Position numbers and translations under genes: made by a program. A DNA stretch of 64,000 nt from Thiorhodovibrio winogradskyi (lineage in GTDB: Bacteria > Pseudomonadota > Gammaproteobacteria > Chromatiales > Chromatiaceae): the NCBI RefSeq assembly GCF_036208045.1, contig NZ_CP121472.1:5157531-5221530 (forward strand), read 5' to 3'. The notes under the pieces are model-generated. The model saw only the letters and a program-made list of their open reading frames with translations, was not told where the DNA came from and did no database searches. The stretch's first letter is position 1, and each line of letters opens with the position of its first letter. This document shows positions 25,461-35,411 of the stretch, one piece after another.

Positions 25461-25940
25461 TGGACCTAGCAAGGCAAACAAGGCTGGCCCCGAGCCGGAT
25501 CATAGTCGCCGCACATGGCTCCCGAATGGTGCGAAAGGGCTGCAACCGCGCACCATGTCGGCGCAGGCACGGCAGCCCAGATTACAGCCAGAATCCAGGA
25601 CGCCGGCAATTGATTGCTGTCTCGAGACCCAACCCTTCCGCCACCACTGAACCTTGGATGTTGGACCACCATTGATCGAATCCCGCTTGAAATTCCGGGA
25701 TGTTTTCGCGACTATCCATAACAGTGGATGACAAATTTACTAGGTCTTTTCTGGCCAATGGTAGTTGCAACCTGCGTCCAGCCAGACCAACGAGGGCTGT
25801 CATCCACCAATGCATAGATTATAAAAACCAAGCCAGCGACGGATGGCACTGCCATCACGCCCGCGGCACTTCAAGGGCTGACCCACCGAGCCCTGGCCAT
25901 CACCTGGCCATCACCTGACCATCAAATAGAGGAGTTCAGC
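25461..25940. other. Intergenic region without a recognisable gene
   Basis: About 480 bases between the MITE and the DUF2189 gene. Short frames on both strands lack ribosome-binding sites and family features. Near the end there is a small direct repeat (CCATCACCTGG, three copies at about 25890-25923) just before the AGAGGAG site of the next gene. Confidence 0.6.
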
Positions 25941-26771
25941 ATGGATAATCCAACCATCGATCAGGGCAAGCTGTTCGATCAAAGCGTGGTGCCAACCGCA
26001 ACCACGGACGACGGCATCCGCGTCAATCGCATCACCCTTGCCCAGCCCTGGGAGTGGCTCGGAAAAGGCTGGCGGGACATCCAGCAGGCGCGCCGCTACA
26101 GCCTGACCTATGGGTCAGTGGTGGTGCTGGTCAGCGCCATCATGACCTGGGCTCTGGTGTCAGAGGGCTATGTGTTCATCGTGCCCTTTCTTGCCGCGGG
26201 CTTTTATCTGCTCGCGCCGGTGGTCGGGTTGGGGCTCTATCAGATGAGCGCCCACCTCGAGCGCGGGGAGCCCTTGCAGTTTTGCAACGCGCTCGAGGCC
26301 TGGAAGCGTAATCAGGGGCAACTCAGCATTATCACCGCTGGGCTGACCATCATCATGCAGTTCTGGATGCTGGCGAATTTCGTGCTCTTCGCGCTGCTTT
26401 ATACCAATCTGCATCCGCCGCTGGAGAGCTTCTTCAGCGTGGTATTTCTGTCCGGCGAGAATAATGTTTTTGTCTTCGCCAGCGTGCTGGTCGGCTTTGT
26501 CCTGGCAGGTCTGGCCTATGCCATCAGCGCTATCTCGGTGCCCATGCTGGTGGATCGGAAAATCGACGGCTTCACGGCCATTCGCACCAGCGTTAAGGCG
26601 GTGACCACCAATTGGCTGCCGATGGGGTTGTGGGCAATTATGATTGTGATGGTCATCGGACTGGGCTTCTTGACCTTGTATGTCGGGCTGGTGATTGCCA
26701 TGCCGCTGCTCGGGCACGCCACCTGGCACGCCTATCGGGATCTGGTGCCTCGGGAATCGGATTCCGTCTGA
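25941..26771 (+). CDS. DUF2189-family membrane protein
   Basis: 276 aa inner-membrane protein with five or six hydrophobic segments. A soluble start of about 45 residues precedes WEWLGKGWRDIQQARRYSLTYG, the signature entry of DUF2189, then VVLVSAIMTWAL, FYLLAPVVGLGLY and the C-terminal ISVPMLVDRKIDGFTAIRTS and GHATWHAYRDLV. Function unknown; the family is common in proteobacteria, sometimes near cytochrome oxidase genes. GAGGAG lies 8 bases before the ATG. It is a single gene between unrelated neighbours. Confidence 0.85.
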   Translation: MDNPTIDQGKLFDQSVVPTATTDDGIRVNRITLAQPWEWLGKGWRDIQQARRYSLTYGSVVVLVSAIMTWALVSEGYVFIVPFLAAGFYLLAPVVGLGLYQMSAHLERGEPLQFCNALEAWKRNQGQLSIITAGLTIIMQFWMLANFVLFALLYTNLHPPLESFFSVVFLSGENNVFVFASVLVGFVLAGLAYAISAISVPMLVDRKIDGFTAIRTSVKAVTTNWLPMGLWAIMIVMVIGLGFLTLYVGLVIAMPLLGHATWHAYRDLVPRESDSV

Positions 26772-26860
26772 GCGGCGCGGCCGCTCGCGCCTCGGCAAAG
26801 ATCCCATCTCGCAGGGCGCGCAGCCGTTCACTCGGACCAGACTCGGGCTAGAATAGCGCT

Positions 26861-27637
26861 ATGTTGCTCTCGCCCGGCCATGGTTTTCTGTTCGTTCATA
26901 TCGCCAAGACTGGCGGCACCAGCGTGCGCGCGGCGCTTAGCCGCGAGCGTTGGCGCGACCCCTGGTACTGGCCGATCTTTCTCTGTGCGCGCTTTAGTCA
27001 TCTTAGCGGGCATCGCCTGGCGCTCAAATTGCCGCGTCATGCCCGCATCATCGCCGCCAAGGAGCTACTGCCGCACGAGGTCTTCGCGGGATTGTTTAAG
27101 TTTGCCTTCGTGCGCAACCCCTGGGATCTGCAGGTCAGCTCCTATCATCACATCCGCCGCGAGCGCCCACAGTATCTGGGCGGCCATGACAACTTCAGTG
27201 ACTTTTTGCGCTGGAAGCTCGATCCGACGCGGCCCTATCAATATCATGTCGATACCTCCATCGAACGCCAGAGCAATTATCTGATTGACCTCGATGGCCT
27301 GCCTTGCGTGGATTTTATTGGCCGTTATGAGCAACTCCATGACGACTTCCAGCACATCTGTCGCCATCTTGGGCTGAAATGCCGGCCCTTGCCCCACCGT
27401 CGGCGCGCACCGGAGCGCAAAGGCGATTATCGTCACTATTACACGGACGAAACGGCTGAGTGGATCGCCCGCTACTTCGCGCGGGATATTGCATGGTTTG
27501 GCTACCATTTCGACCCACAACTGACACCGCATCCATCCGCCGAGACCCGCGCACTCTTCACCCCGCCGCCACCCAGAAGCCCGGGCCACCGGGCAAGCCA
27601 AACTTCCGAGCCCACCGAACCAGACCCTCAGGCTTGA
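26861..27637 (+). CDS. Sulfotransferase family protein
   Basis: 258 aa. GFLFVHIAKTGGTSVRAAL (about 7-25) is the PAPS 5'-phosphosulfate loop of the sulfotransferase_2 family, and FKFAFVRNPWDLQVSSYHH (about 84-102) is the 3'-phosphate site (RNPxD-type; here RNPWD). The last 30 residues are a Pro/Ser-rich tail. Likely acts on a carbohydrate or lipid acceptor; none is suggested by neighbours. A TAGAAT -10-like hexamer lies just upstream. Its last 10 bases overlap gltX, which converges on it. Confidence 0.85.
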   Translation: MLLSPGHGFLFVHIAKTGGTSVRAALSRERWRDPWYWPIFLCARFSHLSGHRLALKLPRHARIIAAKELLPHEVFAGLFKFAFVRNPWDLQVSSYHHIRRERPQYLGGHDNFSDFLRWKLDPTRPYQYHVDTSIERQSNYLIDLDGLPCVDFIGRYEQLHDDFQHICRHLGLKCRPLPHRRRAPERKGDYRHYYTDETAEWIARYFARDIAWFGYHFDPQLTPHPSAETRALFTPPPPRSPGHRASQTSEPTEPDPQA

Positions 27638-29046
27638 GCCGAGCGCGCATCTATATAGGCCAGCGCGCGGTCGATGCGGCGTAGCACCGCGTCCTTGCCA
27701 ATCAGATGCAGGGTCACATCGATACCGGGCGAGGCGGCGCGCCCAACCACGGCCACCCGCAGCGGCTGGGCCACCTTGCCCATGGCCAGATCCAGCTCGG
27801 CGGCGACCTGATCGACCTGATGATGCAAGATGTCCGGTCGCCAGTCCTCCAGCGCCAGCATCTCCAAGGCCGCGCGCATGCGCACAAGCGGCTCGCGCGC
27901 CACCGGGCGCAGGTGCTTCTTGGCCGAGGCGGCATCGTAGTCGTCGAAGTCCTGATAAATAAAGGCACTGATATTGGCCAGTTCGCCCAGCGTCTTGGCG
28001 CGGGGTGCCTGGGCCTCGACCACCGCCGCCAACTCAGGCCCAGTACTCGGGTCTATGCCCAGATGACCAAGATGGGGACTGAGCAAGTGGGCGATGCGCT
28101 TGGCATCCCCATGCTGGAGATAGTGCTGATTGACCCAGGCGAGCTTGTCATAATCGAACGATGACGCCGCTTTGTTGACAGACTCCAACTCAAAGAGCGC
28201 GATCATCTCATCAATGGAGAAAATTTCCTGATCGCCGTGCGACCAGCCCAGGCGTACCAAGTAATTGAGCAGTGCCTCGGGCAGATAGCCCTGATCGCGA
28301 AAGGCAATGACACTGACCGCGCCATGGCGTTTGGACAGCCGGCCGCCATCCTCGCCGAGAATCATCGGCAGATGGGCATAGCGCGGTGGCTCCTTGCCCC
28401 AAGCCCTAAGGATATTAATTTGGCGCGCGGTATTGCCAAGATGATCATCACCGCGAATCACATCGGTAATGCCCATCTCGGCATCATCGACCACCACCGT
28501 CAGGTTATAGGTGGGACTGCCATCGCTGCGGCGAATGATTAAATCGTCGAGTTCGTTGTTATTGAAAGGCACCTTGCCGCGCACCCGGTCATCGACCACC
28601 ACCAACCCCTCGACCGGATTGGAAAAACGCACCACATGGGGCTGGTTCGGGTCGATGGTCTTGCCGCGACAATGGCCGTCATAACGCGGCTTGATCTTGG
28701 CAGCCATTTGGCGCTCGCGCAGCTTCTCCAGGCGTTCCTTGGGACAGTCGCAGCGATAGGCCAGCCCTTTGTCCAGCAGCTCATCGATCACGGCATGGTA
28801 GCGGTCGAAACGCTGGGTCTGATAAAAAGGCCCTTCATCATAATCCAGCCCCAGCCAGGTCATGCCCTCGAGAATGGCATTGACCGACTCAGGGGTGGAG
28901 CGCTCCAGATCGGTATCCTCGATACGCAGAATGAACTGGCCGCCATGCTTGCGCGCGAAGAGATAGGAAAACAAGGCGGTACGGGCGCCGCCGACATGCA
29001 AAAAGCCGGTCGGCGAGGGGGCGAAACGGGTGCGGACGGTGGTCAT
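27628..29046 (-). CDS. gltX: Glutamyl-tRNA synthetase
   Basis: 472 aa, full length. The HIGH motif is in FAPSPTGFLHVGGARTALF (about 7-25), the Zn-type knuckle in YRCDCPKER, and the KMSKS equivalent in RLSKRHGAVSV. The C-terminal anticodon-binding domain is complete. It is read from the ATG at 29046. Cytosolic; charges tRNA-Glu, which also feeds tetrapyrrole synthesis. It stands alone between a convergent sulfotransferase gene and a VOC gene. Confidence 0.97.
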   Translation of the reverse strand: MTTVRTRFAPSPTGFLHVGGARTALFSYLFARKHGGQFILRIEDTDLERSTPESVNAILEGMTWLGLDYDEGPFYQTQRFDRYHAVIDELLDKGLAYRCDCPKERLEKLRERQMAAKIKPRYDGHCRGKTIDPNQPHVVRFSNPVEGLVVVDDRVRGKVPFNNNELDDLIIRRSDGSPTYNLTVVVDDAEMGITDVIRGDDHLGNTARQINILRAWGKEPPRYAHLPMILGEDGGRLSKRHGAVSVIAFRDQGYLPEALLNYLVRLGWSHGDQEIFSIDEMIALFELESVNKAASSFDYDKLAWVNQHYLQHGDAKRIAHLLSPHLGHLGIDPSTGPELAAVVEAQAPRAKTLGELANISAFIYQDFDDYDAASAKKHLRPVAREPLVRMRAALEMLALEDWRPDILHHQVDQVAAELDLAMGKVAQPLRVAVVGRAASPGIDVTLHLIGKDAVLRRIDRALAYIDARSAQA

Positions 29047-29226
29047 GGGATAGCAGTAACCTCGGGCTGGGCGTTAAGCGCGCCTTGGGAGTCGGGAGCC
29101 GGGAGCAGGGAGCCGGTGCGAGCCCGCGGTCTCCATCGTCAAGACGCGGCGGCATTCTAGCAGAGGCGGGCGCCAGGGTTAGCGCGCGCTGGTTGCGCGG
29201 TTGCGGGACCGAGGTCCAGACCGAGA

Positions 29227-29604
29227 TTAGGCATCCTCGATCAACTCCAGTGCATTACCATCCGGATCGCGGCAAAAAATCGCCCGCCGCCCGGACTTGC
29301 TTCGGGTAAAGCCGACCCCGGCTGCCTGCAAGCGCTCGGCCATGGCGTCCAGCGCGGCGACCCGCACCGCAAGATGACGGTCGCGCCCACCATGCTCCGG
29401 GCGCCCGGTCAGGGGATCTGGATTTGGCAGCTCCAGCAAATGGATCTGCGCCTCCCCTAGCCGCAGCCAGGCACCCGGAAAGCCAAGATCCGGGCGGCTC
29501 GGCTCAAGCGGCAAACCGAGCAGCTCGTGATAAAACGCCAGTGAGCGCCGGGTATCGGCGACAATCAGACTGACATGGTGAATGGTAAGAATCATCGAGT
29601 TCAT
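29227..29604 (-). CDS. VOC (glyoxalase/bleomycin-resistance fold) protein
   Basis: 125 aa from the ATG at 29604; a second ATG three codons later (29595) is equally possible, and the frame opens at 29658. ILTIHHVSLIVADTRRSLAFYHELLGL gives the first metal-binding His of a VOC module, HLAVRVAALDAMAERL and the end IFCRDPDGNALELIE the others. Single-domain metal-dependent VOC enzymes include glyoxalases, dioxygenases and epimerases; the substrate is unknown. It lies upstream of gltX on the same strand, 180 bases away, with no shared role apparent. Confidence 0.8.
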   Translation of the reverse strand: MNSMILTIHHVSLIVADTRRSLAFYHELLGLPLEPSRPDLGFPGAWLRLGEAQIHLLELPNPDPLTGRPEHGGRDRHLAVRVAALDAMAERLQAAGVGFTRSKSGRRAIFCRDPDGNALELIEDA

Positions 29605-29896
29605 TCGGTTTGTCCAAGTGCGCGCGCAAGCTGAAAGACCGGGGATCAGAACAAGCATCCAACCTTACTTGGGCTATAGCGTTGACAGGTGCCAAATCGA
29701 GGCTAGCGGACTTCCAATTGGTGCTCAAACATCAAGTTTTTCGGCTCAAGTCAACAGGAGAATTTGACTTGTGCTCATCCCTCACTCACCATCTAACGCC
29801 AACCTTCAGAGGATCAGGGATTCTGATACCCAAAGTATTGATCCCTGTCGTGATCCTTCGCCGCCATTGACCCCATGATTAGCCTCCAGGTTCCGG

Positions 29897-31099
29897 ATGA
29901 ACCCCGCACTCAGCCAACTCAAGCCCTACCCCTTTGAACGCCTCGCCGCCCTCAAGCAGGAGGTGACGCCGCCGGCCGAACTCAAGCCGATCATGCTCTC
30001 CATCGGCGAGCCCAAGCACCCCACGCCGGCCATCATCAGCGATGCGCTTATCACGCATCTGCATCATTTGGCAACCTACCCCAGCACCCGCGGCCTGCCC
30101 GAGCTGCGCGCGGCCATCGCCACCTGGCTGGGTTGGCGCTTTCAGCTTGACCGCGACGGCATCGACCCCGAGACACAAATACTGCCCGTCAGTGGCACCC
30201 GCGAGGCACTGTTCGCGATTGCCCAGGCATTGATCGATCCGGCGGATCGACCGCTGGTGATGATGCCCAATCCTTTTTATCAGATTTACGAAGGCGCCGC
30301 CCTGCTCGCGGGCGCCCAACCCTTCTACCTGCCTTGCACCGCCAGCAAGGGCTTCCTGCCCGATTTCGATCTGATCGACGAGGCGACCTGGCGCCGCTGC
30401 CAGCTTTTGTATTTGTGCTCGCCCGGCAACCCCACCGGCGCGGTCATGGACCAGGCCAGTCTGCAACGCCTGATAGCACTGGCCGAGCAGCACGATTTCA
30501 TCATCGCCGCCGATGAATGCTATTCCGAACTCTACCCGGACGAACAGCGCCCGCCGGTCGGCCTGCTCCAAGCCGCCGCCGCCATGGGTCTGGAGGATTA
30601 TCGTCGTTGCCTGGTCTTCCACAGCCTGTCGAAGCGCTCCAATGCGCCCGGCCTGCGCTCCGGCTTCGTCGCTGGCGACGCGCGGCTGATCGCGAGATTT
30701 TTCGCCTACCGCACCTACCATGGCTGCGCCATGCCGCTGCAGCACCAACACGCTAGCCTGGCCGCCTGGCAGGACGAGAGCCATGTGCGCGAAAACCGCG
30801 CGCGTTATCGCGAGAAATTCAAAGCCGTGCTGGAAATCCTTGATGGCGTGCTCGACTGCCATCAGCCCGAAGGCGGCTTCTACCTCTGGGCGCGCACCCC
30901 GGAAGCGGACGAGACCAGCTTCGTGCGCGAACTCTTCGCCAGGGAGCACCTGACTCTGCTGCCGGGCCGTTTCCTGTCCCGGCCCGCCATCGACGGCCAG
31001 GATCCAGGTCGTGGCTATGTGCGCATCGCCCTGGTGCCGGAACTGGCCGACTGCGTCGAGGCGGCTCTGCGGATCCGTCGCTTCTTCGCCTCTCGATAA
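29897..31099 (+). CDS. dapC: Succinyldiaminopimelate transaminase
   Basis: 400 aa class-I PLP aminotransferase. FHSLSKRSNAPGLRSG carries the PLP lysine (K246), with CSPGNPTGAVM and ADECYSELY before it. The MNPALSQLKPYPFERLAAL start and the dapD and dapE genes downstream fix it as the DapC of the succinylase lysine/diaminopimelate pathway. In related genomes dapC and dapD are close; here about 2 kb of unrelated sequence separates them. Confidence 0.93.
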   Translation: MNPALSQLKPYPFERLAALKQEVTPPAELKPIMLSIGEPKHPTPAIISDALITHLHHLATYPSTRGLPELRAAIATWLGWRFQLDRDGIDPETQILPVSGTREALFAIAQALIDPADRPLVMMPNPFYQIYEGAALLAGAQPFYLPCTASKGFLPDFDLIDEATWRRCQLLYLCSPGNPTGAVMDQASLQRLIALAEQHDFIIAADECYSELYPDEQRPPVGLLQAAAAMGLEDYRRCLVFHSLSKRSNAPGLRSGFVAGDARLIARFFAYRTYHGCAMPLQHQHASLAAWQDESHVRENRARYREKFKAVLEILDGVLDCHQPEGGFYLWARTPEADETSFVRELFAREHLTLLPGRFLSRPAIDGQDPGRGYVRIALVPELADCVEAALRIRRFFASR

Positions 31100-31157
31100 C
31101 ACCCAAAGGCTCACCAATCGCCCGCCTCATCAAGCCACTTGGGAACAGAATCCGTGC

Positions 31158-32021
31158 ATGACACTCGCTGAGCATCGCGACCGACTCTATGCCTGGCTAC
31201 GCCAATGCCTGATCGGCGAGGGGGAGGCGCTGATCGGGATCAAACCCCTTGATCGTTATCAGACGGGAATTCTCTTCCCCATCCTGCGCGGGGAATTCGG
31301 CATCGATCCGGCGCGGGATGAGAGCGACGCGGGGGATCACATCGACGAGGGAGACGGTGATGCAGGGGAAGCTGCACATCAGGTGCTGGGGATAAGTCCG
31401 CGAAAACAGCGCTTCGTCCCTCCGTCTTCGGTAGGATTTTCTTTTTTCGTCGTTGGCGAGAAGATTCGCTTGCAGCTTGTCCCGCGAGCGAGGCGTTATT
31501 TTCTCACTGGCGCCTCTGACGAGCATGGAATAACCAGGGATCAGCAAGGGCGGTTCGCGAATAACTGGGAAAGCGATGACCTTGGTGGGGACGAATCGGT
31601 TGCCTATGAATTTGTGGCGCCCGATGATCGACGCTTCCTCAGAACCTCCTTCGATGTGTTCAGCGATGGGAACAATGCGCTTGCTGAACTCCTGCTCATC
31701 TGGCGTCCCCTTGCGCGAGGCTGGCTCGTGACTGCATCCTTGAGCAACACTCAGCTGTTAATGCCTAGCAATCAGGGCGAGAAGGAATCCCGCGAACGCA
31801 ACACAATGGCTCTGTTCGATGTTGGCCTTGAGTGCATCATTGATGCAGGAGTTGTCGGCCCCTACCCTGGCGTGTCCTTCGACCAGCTCAGCGACGAAGA
31901 TCAGGAACTGGAACTCAGGTATCGCAACCATCGGGTCTACGCCATCGGTCATGGCGCTGCTGTCGATCGCATTGCATGCTCAAATCGACGACATTGCGCG
32001 TCGAACTGTGGAGCTGACTGA
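31158..32021 (+). pseudogene. N-terminal fragment of a DrmA-like (DISARM) helicase
   Basis: 287 codons from the ATG at 31158. It shows the DrmA N-terminal pattern: LIGEGEALIGIKPLDRYQTG, an acidic low-complexity spacer, RKQRFVPPSSVGFSFFV, and at the end LELRYRNHRVYAIGHGAAVD. In intact DrmA this point is followed by several hundred residues of SF2 helicase; here the frame runs out about 20 residues later in DNA that encodes a different helicase in another frame. The junction is at about 31955-31990. I read it as a decayed defence gene; an active short protein is not excluded. Confidence 0.65.
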
Positions 32022-32976
32022 CGATCAGATGCGCCTTGTTGACGTTATTGAAGTTAACAATAGAGTCATTTGCAAAGGCGGCGCAGGCACCGGCAAGACC
32101 TTTCTTGCGCTCGAGCTGGCTCGGCGTTGGTCCGGCGCTGGGCTCATGGTCTTGGTTGTCTGCCGATCTCCTTGGCTGCGGCATTGGCTCGAAAGCCGCT
32201 TTACAATCCCCAGGGTAGCCGTTGCGCTACCTGAATCCGCCAAGCGCGCGGCACAGCGCTGCAATATTGAACAATTCGATGCCCTGATCGTCGACGAGGG
32301 CCAGGACTTGCTCGACCTGCACGCCATCGGCCAGATGAATGTGATGCTCGCTGGTGGTCTCGGCGCGGGAACCTGGTGTTTTTTTCACGATGTCAACAAT
32401 CAATCCGGCATCTTAAGTCCTGCCGATCCGCATGCCTTGGCACTCTTGCACAGTTTCAACCCGATCTCGGTGCCGCTAAGAACCAATTGCCGCAACACAA
32501 GACAGATACTCAATCAGGTGCAGTCAAGACTCAAGGCCGACATGGGTATCAAAGGGACAGGCAACGGCCCCGACATCCGCATCCGTCAAGCGGAATCTCA
32601 ACAGGGGCTCGCCCAAGCCCTTGCCGAGGAGCTTGACTACTTGGTCGATCAGGGCGGGCTGTATCCGGGCAGCATTAGCATTCTGTCTCCCTTTCCATTC
32701 CCAGACTCAAGGGTCGCGCATCTACCGCGTCGGCTGAGCTCTAGGATTCAGGTGCTTGATGAATACGCGATGCGCACTTTCCCACCGGCACAAATCAGCT
32801 TCGCAACCATCGCTGAATTTAAGGGACTGGAGAATCAAGCCGTGATTCTGGTTGACCTACCCGAGGACATTTCAAGGCCAGAATCCATTGCCGCCAGCTA
32901 CGTCGCCATGAGCAGACCCCGCGCGATCTTAACCCTCATTCAGCGCAAGGCATCCACTCAAGACAGACTCCAATGA
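31951..32976 (+). CDS. Short superfamily-1 (UvrD/NERD-type) helicase core, N-terminus lost
   Basis: 341 aa from the ATG at 31951. CKGGAGTGKTFLALELARRW is Walker A, DALIVDEGQDLLDLH is motif II, FKGLENQAVILVDLP and YVAMSRPRAILTLI resemble motifs V and VI. Relatives normally carry a NERD or similar nuclease domain of about 200 aa before LTDDQ; here only about 15 residues precede it. The gene overlaps the DrmA-like frame by 71 bases. Codon and base use is less GC-rich than the flanking dap genes, as expected for transferred DNA. Function uncertain; probably a defence-island remnant. Confidence 0.6.
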   Translation: MALLSIALHAQIDDIARRTVELTDDQMRLVDVIEVNNRVICKGGAGTGKTFLALELARRWSGAGLMVLVVCRSPWLRHWLESRFTIPRVAVALPESAKRAAQRCNIEQFDALIVDEGQDLLDLHAIGQMNVMLAGGLGAGTWCFFHDVNNQSGILSPADPHALALLHSFNPISVPLRTNCRNTRQILNQVQSRLKADMGIKGTGNGPDIRIRQAESQQGLAQALAEELDYLVDQGGLYPGSISILSPFPFPDSRVAHLPRRLSSRIQVLDEYAMRTFPPAQISFATIAEFKGLENQAVILVDLPEDISRPESIAASYVAMSRPRAILTLIQRKASTQDRLQ

Positions 32977-33048
32977 AGTCTCGCCAGTCCACCAAGCCCC
33001 TAGATTGAACGGCAGGGATCCGGCGCGTCCGACAGTGAGCGCCTCGGG

Positions 33049-33054
33049 TATAAT
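33049..33054 (+). promoter_or_regulatory. Probable -10 box for dapD
   Basis: TATAAT, 39 bases before the dapD start. No clear -35 is seen at the right distance. It would let dapD be expressed despite the insertion that separates it from dapC. Confidence 0.45.
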
Positions 33055-33092
33055 GCGGGCCAATTTCATTACTCACCTTCCGGAGCCCGACC

Positions 33093-33914
33093 TTGAACGA
33101 GCAGCAACAGATTATTGACCAAGCCTTTGAACGCCGTGCCGAGATTACCCCGCGCAATGTGGAAACCCTGGTGCGTGATGCGGTGCAGGACACCATTGAA
33201 CGACTCGATCGCGGCGAGTTGCGGGTCGCCGAGAAGCGCGACGGCCAGTGGCAGGTGAACGACTGGGTCAAGAAAGCCGTGCTGCTGTCCTTTCGCATCG
33301 AGGACAATGCTTTTATCAAGGGCGGCTTCACCAATTATTACGACAAGGTGCCATCGAAGTATCAGGACAGCAATTCCCGTGAGTTCCGCGTGGGCGGAGT
33401 GCGGGTGGTGCCGCCGGCGACCGCGCGTCGGGGTTCTTACATCGCGCCCAGCTGCGTGCTGATGCCAAGCTATGTGAACATTGGCGCTTATGTGGATTCT
33501 GGCACCATGGTGGACACCTGGGCGACTGTCGGATCCTGCGCTCAAATCGGCAAGAATGTCCATCTCTCTGGCGGTGTCGGCATCGGCGGCGTGCTGGAGC
33601 CGGTGCAGGCGGCGCCGACCATTATCGAGGACAACTGCTTCATTGGCGCGCGCTCGGAGATTGTCGAAGGCGTTATCGTTGGTGAGGGCGCGGTCATCTC
33701 CATGGGCGTTTACATTGGCCAAAGCACCAAGATTTATAACCGCACCACGGGCGAGACCCTGTTCGGTCATGTGCCAGCTGGAGCCGTGGTCGTGCCGGGC
33801 AATCTACCGGCAAAAGACGGCACCCATAGTCTCTACTGCGCGGTCATCATCAAGCAGGTGGACGAGAAAACCCGCGGCAAGGTGGGCATCAACGAACTAC
33901 TGCGCGACATCTGA
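33093..33914 (+). CDS. dapD: Tetrahydrodipicolinate N-succinyltransferase
   Basis: 273 aa, full length. It begins with TTG at 33093 behind a CGGAG site. The N-terminal helical domain is followed by left-handed beta-helix hexapeptide repeats ([39 protein letters not shown]) and the end [20 protein letters not shown]. It succinylates tetrahydrodipicolinate with succinyl-CoA, the step before DapC. dapE follows after 11 bases. Confidence 0.96.
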   Translation: MNEQQQIIDQAFERRAEITPRNVETLVRDAVQDTIERLDRGELRVAEKRDGQWQVNDWVKKAVLLSFRIEDNAFIKGGFTNYYDKVPSKYQDSNSREFRVGGVRVVPPATARRGSYIAPSCVLMPSYVNIGAYVDSGTMVDTWATVGSCAQIGKNVHLSGGVGIGGVLEPVQAAPTIIEDNCFIGARSEIVEGVIVGEGAVISMGVYIGQSTKIYNRTTGETLFGHVPAGAVVVPGNLPAKDGTHSLYCAVIIKQVDEKTRGKVGINELLRDI

Positions 33915-33925
33915 GCCGCGCGCCC

Positions 33926-35077
33926 GTGTCTCCCGTCCTGGAACTGGCCCGGGCCCTCATCGCCCGGCCATCACTCACCCCGGATGATGCCGGCTGCCAG
34001 GCGCTGCTTGGCGAGCGGCTGTCACGGCTCGGCTTTCGGCTTGAAACACTCCGCTTTGGCAAAGTCACCAATCTCTGGGCGCGTTTTGGCGATCAATCAC
34101 CCCTGCTTTGTCTGGCCGGGCATACGGATGTGGTCCCAACCGGCCCGCTCGATCTATGGGACAGCGACCCCTTCGCACCCGAGATTCGCGATGGTCTGCT
34201 CTATGGTCGCGGCGCGGCGGACATGAAAAGTTCCTTGGCGGCCATGGTGGTCGCCTGCGAGCAGTTCCTCGCCCGCCACCCGGCCCCCCTGGGCTCCATC
34301 GCCCTGCTGATCACCAGCGACGAGGAAGGCCCGGCTGTCGATGGCACCCGTCGGGTGATGGAAACTCTGCAAGCCCGTGGCGAGCATATCGACTACTGCC
34401 TGGTGGGTGAGCCATCGAGCCAGGGCAGGCTCGGGGATCAAATCCGCAACGGACGCCGCGGCAGTCTGAATGCAGCTGTGCGGCTGATTGGGCGGCAGGG
34501 CCATGTGGCTTACCCGGAGTTGGCGCTGAACCCCATCCATCGTCTGAGCCATGCGCTTGGCCCGCTGTGCGCGGAGGTTTGGGACAGGGGTAATGCCTAC
34601 TTTCCGCCGACCAGCTTTCAGCTATCGAACATCCACGCCGGCACGGGCGCCGAGAATGTGATTCCGGGCGAGCTTGAGCTCTTATGCAATTGGCGTTTCT
34701 CCACTGAGTTGACGCCGGAGCGAATTCAGCAGCGTTTTACCGAGTTATTGCAGCAAACCGAGCTTGAGTACCAGATTGACTGGCGCTTGTCGGGCCAGCC
34801 CTTCCTGACCCCCGTGGGAAAGCTCACAGAGGCAACAGCGGCCGCGATTAAAGCCGTCACGGGCATCGACACCCGGCTGTCGACCAGCGGGGGCACCTCG
34901 GATGGACGCTTTATCGCACCGAGCGGCGCTCAGGTGGTGGAGCTTGGTCCGCTGAACGCGACCATCCACAAGATCAACGAATGCGTGCCGGTGACTGAAC
35001 TGGAGCCCCTCGCGGCCATTTATGCCGGCATTATCGAAAGGTTGCTCGCCAGCGGGGATGATATGGCGACGACCTAA
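33926..35077 (+). CDS. dapE: Succinyl-diaminopimelate desuccinylase
   Basis: 383 aa M20 metallopeptidase, GTG start 11 bases after dapD. Di-zinc motifs are visible: [27 protein letters not shown] and [12 protein letters not shown] (catalytic Glu), with the late [20 protein letters not shown]. It releases succinate to give LL-diaminopimelate. It forms a tight operon with dapD and converges on minE. Confidence 0.96.
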   Translation: MSPVLELARALIARPSLTPDDAGCQALLGERLSRLGFRLETLRFGKVTNLWARFGDQSPLLCLAGHTDVVPTGPLDLWDSDPFAPEIRDGLLYGRGAADMKSSLAAMVVACEQFLARHPAPLGSIALLITSDEEGPAVDGTRRVMETLQARGEHIDYCLVGEPSSQGRLGDQIRNGRRGSLNAAVRLIGRQGHVAYPELALNPIHRLSHALGPLCAEVWDRGNAYFPPTSFQLSNIHAGTGAENVIPGELELLCNWRFSTELTPERIQQRFTELLQQTELEYQIDWRLSGQPFLTPVGKLTEATAAAIKAVTGIDTRLSTSGGTSDGRFIAPSGAQVVELGPLNATIHKINECVPVTELEPLAAIYAGIIERLLASGDDMATT

Positions 35078-35141
35078 GCGCAACATGGGGTGAACCAATT
35101 CGTCCCTAGTGACCACCAGGACATTGATTCAGGAAAAACTC

Positions 35142-35408
35142 TCAGCGCCCAGGCTGGTCCGGCAGCACGATATTGAGTTCGAGAATCTCCTGATCGTCCT
35201 CTTGCTCGTAGCTGACGGAGACTGCATTAAGGTCAACATCGACGTACTTCCTGATCACGTCAAGAATTTCACGCTCAAGCTTGGGCAGGTAGGACGGGCG
35301 ATCACGCGCCAGTCGATCATGCGCGACCAGAATCTGCAGGCGCTCTTTCGCGACAGAGGCAGACCCCTTGCCCTGACCCGTACTGCGGAAATAGTCGAGT
35401 AAGCCCAT
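35142..35408 (-). CDS. minE: Cell-division topological specificity factor MinE
   Basis: 88 aa. MGLLDYFRSTGQGKGSASVAKERLQILVAHDR is the MinD-binding anti-MinCD helix, and ILDVIRKYVDVDLNAVSVSYEQ the dimer domain. It follows minD by 3 bases. It displaces MinC from MinD and drives pole-to-pole oscillation. Confidence 0.96.
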   Translation of the reverse strand: MGLLDYFRSTGQGKGSASVAKERLQILVAHDRLARDRPSYLPKLEREILDVIRKYVDVDLNAVSVSYEQEDDQEILELNIVLPDQPGR

Positions 35409-35411
35409 CGG

